64,000 bases of DNA from an uncultured Litoreibacter sp. (GTDB taxonomy: Bacteria > Pseudomonadota > Alphaproteobacteria > Rhodobacterales > Rhodobacteraceae), in assembly GCA_947501685.1 (NCBI GenBank), contig CANMWQ010000002.1, forward strand, positions 372,001-436,000, given 5' to 3'. Position numbers and translations under genes: made by a program. Shown piece after piece: positions 35,852 to 42,501 of the stretch (the first letter of the stretch is position 1; each line of letters opens with the position of its first letter). The notes under the pieces were generated by a model, which saw only the letters and a program-made list of their open reading frames with translations, was not told where the DNA came from and ran no database searches.

Positions 35852-36878
35852 TCGCGAGTATCAATATGTTAATCCCCGGAATGCTGGACGAATAAGAATC
35901 CACAATGTGCGGGAACCAGAAGGGCCGATAGAAATACGGCGCTATGATCCTTCGAAGGGCGAGCGCTTGTCGAACAAGCCCATAGAAAGCATCTCGATTC
36001 AGATGATTTGGCGTATGGCAAATGCAATACAGCCCGACAAACCAGTAAACGTGGATCGAGTATATGGCGGCAGCTATAATACTAGATCGGTGTTCGAAGC
36101 TCTTTTAGCGCATACCCCAAGTTTCTATAGTTGTAAGCCCGGGCGAATAGAGCTCATGAACGCCTACAAGAAAGTTAAGCCGGGCCATAAGCATCTCATC
36201 TACCTTCCCAATGAACCTCATGAAAACGGTTCAATGGGTTTTAAAGATGTGAATATGGAAGTCTCCGAGCTGTCTGTCGATGTTGTCTATAAGGGGTTGG
36301 ATTTGGACTCGACGCAGCCGGTGGCGGGAATGACTATTGCAGAAAAAAGAAGGCATGCACAGATTCAGATTGCTCTCGTCCTGATCGGTAAGCAACTTGG
36401 GTTTCGGACCTGGGTCGCATCGAACGACCGCAGCATCGAGTATGAAGGCAAACGGATTGCCGAGCTAGAGGCAGTAATCGAGAACCTGAACTCAGAACAA
36501 GTCTTAAGTGCCTACCCAGAAGCTACGAATGCTGCCCGCTTAATCGATTGCGTTTGGTTCAAGAATGGTCGCTTAATGCCCGCTGTAATGGAGATTGAGC
36601 ATAGTACTGGGGTTACAAGTGGGCTAACAAGGATGAAGGGTTTTTTTGATACTGGACCTCAGCTTCGAGATATAAGGTGGACAATCGTAGCGCCAGACGA
36701 AGATCGAAATAAGGTCATAGATCAAGCGAATCGTGATCAGTTTAGAGAAATGGATGCCAAATTCTTTCCTTACTCAGCGGTCGAAGAGTTGTATTCGCTT
36801 TGTGAGCGTAGAAAGCCGGAAGGTGTGACCGATAAATTTTTGAACTGCTTTATGGAAGATTGTTTGGTAGAGAAATAA
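35799..36878 (+). CDS. Predicted restriction endonuclease partner of the methyltransferase
   Basis: 359 residues. No family name is certain, but a PD-(D/E)xK-like core is visible: Asp250 in LIDCVWF, then Glu265 and Glu267 in VMEIEHSTGVTSGLTRM, a pattern common in modification-linked endonucleases. The central part (AEKRRHAQIQIALVLIGKQLGFRTWVASNDR) also looks nuclease-like. AT-rich like the methyltransferase and translated from inside its last 53 bp, which would help keep toxin-like and protective activities balanced. It should cut the same site the methyltransferase protects. Confidence 0.75.
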   Translation: MQVTAQNIVRAISLLPRDREYQYVNPRNAGRIRIHNVREPEGPIEIRRYDPSKGERLSNKPIESISIQMIWRMANAIQPDKPVNVDRVYGGSYNTRSVFEALLAHTPSFYSCKPGRIELMNAYKKVKPGHKHLIYLPNEPHENGSMGFKDVNMEVSELSVDVVYKGLDLDSTQPVAGMTIAEKRRHAQIQIALVLIGKQLGFRTWVASNDRSIEYEGKRIAELEAVIENLNSEQVLSAYPEATNAARLIDCVWFKNGRLMPAVMEIEHSTGVTSGLTRMKGFFDTGPQLRDIRWTIVAPDEDRNKVIDQANRDQFREMDAKFFPYSAVEELYSLCERRKPEGVTDKFLNCFMEDCLVEK

Positions 36879-36993
36879 CCTCGCCTTCTAATATTCTTTG
36901 ATGCTCTCGCGGCGCACAACTAGGGAAGCACCCTCCCAATTAGAAATGGAGCGCTGGCCGGAAGTGATTAAAAAGTATGTGGGAACTCTACCC

Positions 36994-37827
36994 TCACTCC
37001 TCCTTCACCCACCTTATCACCTCATCCAGCGCTTGTGCGGCGAGCATACCTGTGGCTCTTGGGCCTGTCAGAATGAGCGCCCAGCCGTCGGGGCGGTATT
37101 CGCGGCGGATGTGGATGTCGGAATGGGCCTGGACCATGCGTTTGGGCGCTTGGGGGTGTTTTAGGCGTGGGGCGCCGGCGAGGACTTGCTCCGACTCGTC
37201 GATGATGGGCGCGATGAGCTGCCAGATCTCATCGGTGGTTTTGACCTTGTGACGCCGGATCGTCTCCAACACCATATCGGCCAGACCGGCGCGGATCGTG
37301 GCACCGAGACGCAAGAGTTTGCGCTCCGACAGGGCGTGGGGGTCGGGGAAGGTCTCGAAGAACGTTTCCACCACCATAACGGTCGCGCGGAGGCGGCGCT
37401 TTTTGACATCGCTGGCGCGAGGGTGGAGGGCGGCGATGGCGGCGTCGGGGGTCTCGAATATCCTCTCATTGCAGGCCTCGACGATAATACGGGCGCGGTC
37501 CCAGGGGGAGATGTTGGCGCGGATTTCGTTCTCCGCGATCATCTGGGCCATGGCGTCGGGCAGCGTTTCGGGCGCGCGGATGAAGGCGGGGATCTTGGCG
37601 TAGCGGTCGCTGTCCTTGGCCAAGCTCTGATAGACGGTGAGCCGCCGGTGGCCCGCGATAAGGCCGTAGCCCTCGTTCTTTTTCCAAACTTCTATGGGCT
37701 GGCGCAACCCGTCGAGCAGGATGGACATGTAGAGCTCGTGGTCGTCCTCCTCATCCGCGTGGGAGCGGTCGCGGGGCAGCGCCTCCTTATCGATGAGGTG
37801 AACCGGGATATCGAGGAGGTCAGCCAT
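36994..37827 (-). CDS. ParB/RepB-like nuclease-domain protein
   Basis: 277 residues. N-terminal ParB/Srx-type domain: IPVHLIDKEALPRDR, ILLDGLRQPIEVWKK, GYGLIAGHRRLTVYQSL, followed by an HTH-like region (ENEIRANISPWDRARIIVEAC). The C-terminal half is less conserved. No ParA is adjacent, so a chromosome-partition role is unlikely; stand-alone homologues occur in Rhodobacterales and may be regulators. High GC resumes here, about 100 bp beyond the endonuclease, marking the right boundary of the island. The 36879-36993 gap shows nothing. Confidence 0.8.
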   Translation of the reverse strand: MADLLDIPVHLIDKEALPRDRSHADEEDDHELYMSILLDGLRQPIEVWKKNEGYGLIAGHRRLTVYQSLAKDSDRYAKIPAFIRAPETLPDAMAQMIAENEIRANISPWDRARIIVEACNERIFETPDAAIAALHPRASDVKKRRLRATVMVVETFFETFPDPHALSERKLLRLGATIRAGLADMVLETIRRHKVKTTDEIWQLIAPIIDESEQVLAGAPRLKHPQAPKRMVQAHSDIHIRREYRPDGWALILTGPRATGMLAAQALDEVIRWVKEE

Positions 37828-37978
37828 GGCGCGCGCCTTTGTTTTGTTTGGGTCGGCGTGCTGGTAGCGCAGTGTGGTTAACGTGCCATGACCGGGGCAA
37901 ACGGTGCCCGGCGCCCGGCGTTTTGCTTTAAAACAGGCCGGTTGGCCCCCATATAGAGTGGGAAAGAGAGGTTGATTT

Positions 37979-38875
37979 ATGGATATTCAGGAGATTTTGC
38001 TGGGGTTTGTCGGCAACAACGTGGTGTTCCTGCTGCTGGCTGTGTTGCTGATCGTCATCATTCTGATGGGCGTGCGCATCGTGCCGCAATCGGAGAAATA
38101 CGTGGTGGAACGGTTCGGCAAGCTGCGCTCCGTGCTGGGGCCGGGGATCAACCTGATTGTGCCGTTTATCGACCGGGTGGCGCATAAGATTTCGATTTTG
38201 GAACGCCAGCTGCCGACGAATTCGCAGGACGCGATCACCTCCGACAACGTGCTGGTGCAGGTGGAGAGCTCGGTGTTTTACCGCATTATTGAGCCGGAGA
38301 AGACGGTGTACCGCATTCGCGACATTGACGCGGCGATTGCCACCACGGTGGCGGGGATCGTGCGCTCCGAGATCGGCACGCTGGAGCTGGACGAGGTGCA
38401 GTCGAACCGGGCGCAGCTGATCGTGCGCATTCAGGGCGCGCTGGAGCGGATCGTGGATGACTGGGGCATCGAGGTGACGCGGGCGGAGATTTTGGACGTG
38501 AACCTCGACGAGGCCACGCGGGCCGCGATGTTGCAGCAGTTGAATGCCGAACGTGCGCGACGCGCGCAGGTGACGGAGGCCGAAGGGTCCAAGCGATCTG
38601 TTGAGCTGAACGCGGATGCGGAATTGTATGCAGCCGAGCAGCTGGCCAAGGCGCGGCGCCTTCAGGCGGATGCGGAGGCCTATGCGACCAGCGTGGTGGC
38701 CGCGGCAATTGCCGAGAACGGGCTGGAAGCCGCGCAATACCAAGTGGCACTGAAGCAAGTTGAGGCGCTGACGGCGGTGGGCGCGGGCGAAGGCAAGCAG
38801 ACTATATTATTGCCGGCCAACGCGCTGGACGCGTTCAGCGACGCCTTTGGGTTGCTGAAAGGGCGCGCGCCATGA
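37979..38875 (+). CDS. SPFH/band-7 membrane protein (QmcA/stomatin-like)
   Basis: 298 residues. One N-terminal membrane helix (VVFLLLAVLLIVIILMGV), then the SPFH domain beginning RIVPQSEKYVVERFGK, with VLGPGINLIVPFIDRV and a long Ala/Glu-rich helix (about 180-260). Stomatin-type proteins form oligomeric membrane microdomain scaffolds. The C-terminal TILLPANALDAFSDAFG is typical. It overlaps an NfeD gene by 4 nt, the standard partnership for stomatin operons. Confidence 0.93.
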   Translation: MDIQEILLGFVGNNVVFLLLAVLLIVIILMGVRIVPQSEKYVVERFGKLRSVLGPGINLIVPFIDRVAHKISILERQLPTNSQDAITSDNVLVQVESSVFYRIIEPEKTVYRIRDIDAAIATTVAGIVRSEIGTLELDEVQSNRAQLIVRIQGALERIVDDWGIEVTRAEILDVNLDEATRAAMLQQLNAERARRAQVTEAEGSKRSVELNADAELYAAEQLAKARRLQADAEAYATSVVAAAIAENGLEAAQYQVALKQVEALTAVGAGEGKQTILLPANALDAFSDAFGLLKGRAP

Positions 38876-39159
38876 TGTGGACCGAGTATTGGGTCTGGTT
38901 CGCGGCTGCGCTGGTTCTGGGAATTCTGGAGATACTGGCACCGGGCTACATCTTGCTGGGCTTTGCCATTGCCGCCGGGCTGATGGGTCTGGCCTTCTAT
39001 ATAGATGGCGGGCTTGGCAGTTATCTGGCGACCTCCCTCCCGATCACGCTGGCGCTCTTTGCGGGCGTCTCGCTGGGCGTTTGGTTTGCGCTGCGCAAGA
39101 TCTTCGGCCTGCGCCATGGGCAGGTGAAGGTTTGGGACAGAGATATCAACGACGACTAG
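38872..39159 (+). CDS. NfeD family protein (short form)
   Basis: 95 residues, with three hydrophobic helices (YWVWFAAALVLGILEIL, GYILLGFAIAAGLMGLAFY, LPITLALFAGVSLGVWFAL) and no N-terminal protease domain. The truncated C-terminus lacks the full OB-fold of long NfeD proteins. Works with the SPFH protein in the inner membrane. ATGA overlap upstream and a terminator right after. Confidence 0.85.
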   Translation: MMWTEYWVWFAAALVLGILEILAPGYILLGFAIAAGLMGLAFYIDGGLGSYLATSLPITLALFAGVSLGVWFALRKIFGLRHGQVKVWDRDINDD

Positions 39160-39171
39160 CTGTGTTTGCCT

Positions 39172-39236
39172 GATCTGAATGAAAAGCCCTCGATGCCTGC
39201 GCATCGGGGGCTTTGTTGTTTTTATCTGCGCCCTGC
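39172..39236 (+). repeat. 65-bp perfect repeat containing a terminator (copy B)
   Basis: Identical to 30836-30900. Continues, after a diverged 60 bp, into a second conserved block (39298-39379, three mismatches to 30961-31042) and then the copy-2 gene. Confidence 0.9.
39183..39223 (+). terminator. Intrinsic terminator after nfeD
   Basis: Same hairpin and GTTGTTTTTA tail as at 30847-30888. Confidence 0.85.
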
Positions 39237-39352
39237 GGGCGGGCAAGTGGAGAGGTCCTGGCCTTTGACGTCAGCCCCTGCGCGCATTGCGGGACTTGAG
39301 TCGGGCATAATTTTGCCAAGATGAAGCGGGTTTTGCGGTCTGTTTCAGCGAT

Positions 39353-39430
39353 CTCACGCGCTGTGAGGGCTTTCTCACGGCGGCGTGTGGGTGTCGGCTG
39401 TTGCGCGCAGAAATATGTGCGTGAGCGCAC
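39353..39430 (+). promoter_or_regulatory. Conserved upstream operator of secreted-repeat gene, copy 2
   Basis: CTCACGCGCTGTGAG (39353-39367), CTCACG at 39374 (21-bp period), and GTGCGTGAGCGCAC at 39417-39430, again 64 bp from the first element. An extra CTCACG lies at 39435. Operator start to ATG is 221 bp. Confidence 0.65.
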
Positions 39431-39487
39431 CTATCTCACGGATAAAACAGTCGATGTGCGTGGAAATGGCTGATGAGAGGGTCCATA

Positions 39488-39572
39488 TTAGTCTCATCAA
39501 ACGGCAACACCCCGCCGGACACACACAAGCCCAGCCAAGACGGCAAACGGGCAAACACAAACTGGAGACTAA
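39488..39572 (+). promoter_or_regulatory. Leader with anti-Shine-Dalgarno octamer, copy 2
   Basis: TTAGTCTC (39488-39495) is complementary to GAGACTAA (39565-39572) over the ribosome binding site, as in copies 1 and 3. Confidence 0.45.
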
Positions 39573-39573
39573 C

Positions 39574-39867
39574 ATGAAAAAGATCATCGCAACCGCACTC
39601 GTATCCCTGTCCCTCGTAGCCCCTGCTTCTGCTGACACGGCCATCCAGCAATTCTTCGCCCTGACAAATGACAGCGCCGCCGAGCGTATCGTTGGCGAAA
39701 CTTCCGTAGGTGACCCGGTTGGCACAGCCCAAGAACTGGCGCTGGTCAATGACAGCCCTGCCGAGAACACTGTGAACTTCGACCGCGCTCGCAACGTTGA
39801 TGTCAAAGCGATCCAGAAAACCTTCGCGCTGACCAACGACTCGCCTGCCGAGAACATCGTTCGCTAA
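39574..39867 (+). CDS. Small secreted NDSxAE-repeat protein, copy 2
   Basis: 97 residues. Signal peptide MKKIIATALVSLSLVAPASA; the mature chain is identical to copy 1 except Thr for Ile in QKTFALTNDS. Three NDSxAE repeats as in copy 1. Near identity, including silent sites over long stretches, points to recent duplication or gene conversion. ATG at 39574 follows GGAG; the in-frame extension upstream is not needed. Function unknown. Confidence 0.8.
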   Translation: MKKIIATALVSLSLVAPASADTAIQQFFALTNDSAAERIVGETSVGDPVGTAQELALVNDSPAENTVNFDRARNVDVKAIQKTFALTNDSPAENIVR

Positions 39868-39940
39868 AACGACCCTCGCCCAAAGCGAGACCCTGTTTCC
39901 ACCTGAAGCGGCCTTCCTCAAATCGAGGGGGGTCGTTTTG
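39867..39940. terminator. Terminator after secreted-repeat copy 2
   Basis: AAACGACCC (39867-39875) pairs with GGGTCGTTT (39930-39938) with inner hairpins and a TTTTGG tail. It could also serve the convergent M24 peptidase gene. Confidence 0.6.
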
Positions 39941-39949
39941 GTTTGAGGC

Positions 39950-41098
39950 TTACCGCGCGTAGAGATCCGGCGCGTGGCGGGACAAGCGTTCGCAGCCCTG
40001 CTTGGTGACCAGCACCGAATGGCCAAGGCACATGGCCGCACCTGCGTCGCTATCCATCAGGATCATATGCAGGAAAAACACCTGACCTTCCCGCATCTCA
40101 AGCGGATTGCCTTCGTAAAACATCGGGAAATCCACCCAAATCGGCGTGTAGACCGCGCCCATACCGTAGCCGCAGGCTTGTAGTCGGGCATGGCCCATCC
40201 CGGCGGCGTCAAAGACCGCTGCATGCGCGGCATAGACATCTCCCATGGGTTTGCCGGGACGGATGGCGGCCTCGCAGGCCTCCAGCGCGTCGCGAGCGGC
40301 GCTGTGCAATTTGCGGTGGGTGGCGGAGGGCTCCCCGACAATCAGGGTCTGCATCATTGCGGCGTGGTAGCGGGCATAGGTGCCGGACCATTCCAGCGTC
40401 AGCTGATCGGAAGCGTCCAGATGTCGGCGGCCCGAGAAATACCGGCATAGGAGCGCGCCGGGGCCAGAGCCGATCACGAACTCATTGCCCGCATAATCGC
40501 CGCCGCCTTTGAAGACCGCGCCCTGCATGCCGGCCAGAATATCGCCCTCAAACGCGCCTGCTTGGGTCAAGGAAAGAGCCGCATCAAACGCGTCATCCGA
40601 TAGGGCGGCGGCGCGGCGGTGCATGTCTATCTCGGCGGGGGATTTGAGGCGCCGCAGATCGCGGATCAGGTCAGAGGCCTCGATCAGATCGCCCAAGACC
40701 TCGCGGACCATGCGCCCGTTATAGTCGGTCAGCCCTGCCGTCTGCCCCTCAATGCCGATGCGGCCTTGTGCGACGCCAAGTCTGGACAGAAGTGCATGCA
40801 GATCCTTTGCGGGTGCCGCGCCCTCATATTCGGGCCAGATATGGATGTCATCATCGGCCAAACTTGAGGTGTGCTGTGCCTGGCGCAGGTCCGGCATCCG
40901 GGTGAGGAGCGACAAATGCCCCTCGCGGGTGAGCACCATGCATTGAAACATCGCAAAGCCGAACGTGTCATAGCCGCTGATCCAATACTGGCTTTCAGGC
41001 GCAAAGAGCAGAATAGCGTCGAGATTCGCGGCCCTGAGCGCCTGTGTAGCGGCGGCCTGGCGGGCGGCATATTCAGCATCGGTGAAGTGAAGCGGCAT
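39950..41098 (-). CDS. M24 family (Xaa-Pro aminopeptidase/creatinase-like) hydrolase
   Basis: 382 residues from the ATG at 41098 (MPLHFTDAEYAARQ), with AAGGA about ten bases upstream; the longer frame adds a Pro/Arg-rich extension without an RBS. N-terminal creatinase domain, then the pita-bread domain with LTLEWSGTYARYHAAMMQTL, GKPMGDVYAAHAAVFDAAGMG and YGMGAVYTPIWVDFP. Some metal ligands of true aminopeptidases (Asp-Asp-His-Glu-Glu) are replaced, as in creatinases and ectoine hydrolases, so the substrate is open. Its start faces the promoter of secreted-repeat copy 3. Confidence 0.85.
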   Translation of the reverse strand: MPLHFTDAEYAARQAAATQALRAANLDAILLFAPESQYWISGYDTFGFAMFQCMVLTREGHLSLLTRMPDLRQAQHTSSLADDDIHIWPEYEGAAPAKDLHALLSRLGVAQGRIGIEGQTAGLTDYNGRMVREVLGDLIEASDLIRDLRRLKSPAEIDMHRRAAALSDDAFDAALSLTQAGAFEGDILAGMQGAVFKGGGDYAGNEFVIGSGPGALLCRYFSGRRHLDASDQLTLEWSGTYARYHAAMMQTLIVGEPSATHRKLHSAARDALEACEAAIRPGKPMGDVYAAHAAVFDAAGMGHARLQACGYGMGAVYTPIWVDFPMFYEGNPLEMREGQVFFLHMILMDSDAGAAMCLGHSVLVTKQGCERLSRHAPDLYAR

Positions 41099-41169
41099 CG
41101 GGGCGGTCCTTTTCCTGTCTGCAGGGATTCTAGGCCGAGCCCGCCTGTCAGGGTGGTCGGAACGCGACA

Positions 41170-41248
41170 TTCACGCGATGTGAGGTGATTTTCACGGGCG
41201 CGCGACGATATCGGCTGAGCGTCGGAAGGATATGTGCATAAAAGCGCA
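41170..41248 (+). promoter_or_regulatory. Conserved upstream operator of secreted-repeat gene, copy 3
   Basis: TTCACGCGATGTGAG (41170-41184), TTCACG at 41191 (21-bp period) and GTGCATAAAAGCGCA at 41234-41248, 64 bp from the first element. Surrounding sequence is diverged from copies 1 and 2, so conservation of these blocks is informative. Operator start to ATG is 219 bp. Confidence 0.65.
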
Positions 41249-41305
41249 GAAGTCGGCCATTTTATCGTAAATGGTGTGTTGAGATGGTCTGCCGGGGCGC
41301 GCATA

Positions 41306-41387
41306 TTAGTCTCATCAAACGGCAACACACCGCCGCACACACAACGCCCCACCAAACACATAGGGGCACACACACATTGGAGACTAA
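41306..41387 (+). promoter_or_regulatory. Leader with anti-Shine-Dalgarno octamer, copy 3
   Basis: TTAGTCTC (41306-41313) complementary to GAGACTAA (41380-41387). The intervening leader differs in length and sequence from copies 1 and 2 but the two octamers are unchanged. Confidence 0.45.
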
Positions 41388-41388
41388 C

Positions 41389-41685
41389 ATGAAAACTCTT
41401 ATCGCAACCGCTCTCGTATCCATGACTTTTGCTGCCCCTGCTGCTGCTGACGTCACAGACCTTCAGAAGTTCTTTGCTCTGGGCAACGACTCTGCCGCTG
41501 AACGCATTGTTGGCCAAACATCCGTTGGCGACCCCGTGGGCACCGCCAAGCGTCTGGCTCTGGTCAATGACAGCCCGGCTGAGAACACCGTGAACTTTGA
41601 CCGCGCTCGTAACGTTGACGTCAAAGCGATCCAGCGCATGTTCGCCCTGACCAACGATTCTCCTGCCGAGAACATCGTTCGGTAA
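41389..41685 (+). CDS. Small secreted NDSxAE-repeat protein, copy 3 (divergent)
   Basis: 98 residues. Signal peptide MKTLIATALVSMTFAAPAAA, then VTDLQKFFALGNDSAAERIVG, LALVNDSPAENTVN and MFALTNDSPAENIVR. Differs from copies 1 and 2 mainly in the first mature 15 residues and around GTAKRLAL; repeat cores are kept. A strong terminator follows. The stop lies 1 bp from the convergent vWA pseudogene's stop. Confidence 0.8.
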   Translation: MKTLIATALVSMTFAAPAAADVTDLQKFFALGNDSAAERIVGQTSVGDPVGTAKRLALVNDSPAENTVNFDRARNVDVKAIQRMFALTNDSPAENIVR

Positions 41686-41686
41686 C

Positions 41687-42433
41687 CTAACCTGTCTGTC
41701 CTCCCACAGACACCAAGCGGCCTTCCTTCGGGAAGGCCGTTTTGCGTTGGGGCAGCGCGCCGATCAGGGCGCAGCCGAGCGTGGCGTTCAGCGCCTCGAC
41801 CAACTCGTCCACGGTCTCAGTAGAGACGTAGGTGCCGCCGGTTTCATCCGACAGGCATTTGGCGACCGTGTCGCCGCCGGTGGCGCTTTGCTCGGGGTTG
41901 TCCCAGCCGAAGAAATCAAAGCGGAACTTGAAGCCGATCACATGCACGGTGAGGTCAGCGCCTTGCGCCTGCAGCTGGCGGCCAAGCGCGCAAGGCGTGC
42001 CGCCACAGGTCTCGTTACCATCGGTAACTAGCACGATGGTGGCGGGCTGGTTGCGTTATTTCAGAACCTCTGCCGCCTGTGCAACAGATGCGCTGAGCGG
42101 GGTCATGCCGCCGGGGGCCAGCGCGTCGACGGCCCGGATAATTTTGTCGGCGGCGCGAGGCTCGGGGGCAAAGCGCAGGTCGATATTAGCGCAGCCGCCA
42201 AGGGCGCCGGGCCCGTAAACCAGCAGGCCAAGATCGCGAAACGCCTCGACCTGCGGCAGGGCGCGGGCGATGGCGGTACGCGCGTCGATGATGCGCGGGG
42301 TGCTGGCCTCCAGGCCGATTTCAGCCATGGAGCCCGAACCGTCAAACACCAGCATCGCGTCGGCCCCGCAATTGGAGCTGGCGGTGGCGGCCTGGGTGGC
42401 GATCAGCAAGGACAAGATTGCGGGTCTGAGCAT
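41687..42433 (-). pseudogene. von Willebrand factor A-domain protein disrupted by one stop codon
   Basis: From the ATG at 42433 the frame reads a signal peptide (MLRPAILSLLIATQAATA), then a vWA domain with the MIDAS motif DGSGSM. At 42056-42058 an in-frame TAA follows ASVAQAAEVLK, and the same frame continues RNQPATIVLVTDGNETCGG to a TAG at 41687. Family members have an aromatic residue (often Tyr) at the stop, so a TAC/TAT to TAA change is the simplest history. Both halves look otherwise intact, so this is a fresh nonsense mutation or a sequencing error. Intact it would be about 248 residues, secreted and metal-binding. Confidence 0.8.
41718..41743 (+). terminator. Terminator after secreted-repeat copy 3
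   Basis: CGGCCTTCC-TTCG-GGAAGGCCG followed by TTTT. It overlaps the 3' end of the vWA pseudogene on the other strand. Confidence 0.85.
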
Positions 42434-42501
42434 TGCAATTGAGGGTGGCAGTAAAGCACCGTTCTGTCCATGATGTGGGTTGGATAGAAGTGGAGAGCAT
42501 G

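Noticed and set aside
36898-37164. Plus-strand frame of 88 codons after the endonuclease
   Set aside because: Overlaps the ParB-like gene on the other strand, and lacks an RBS and recognisable features.
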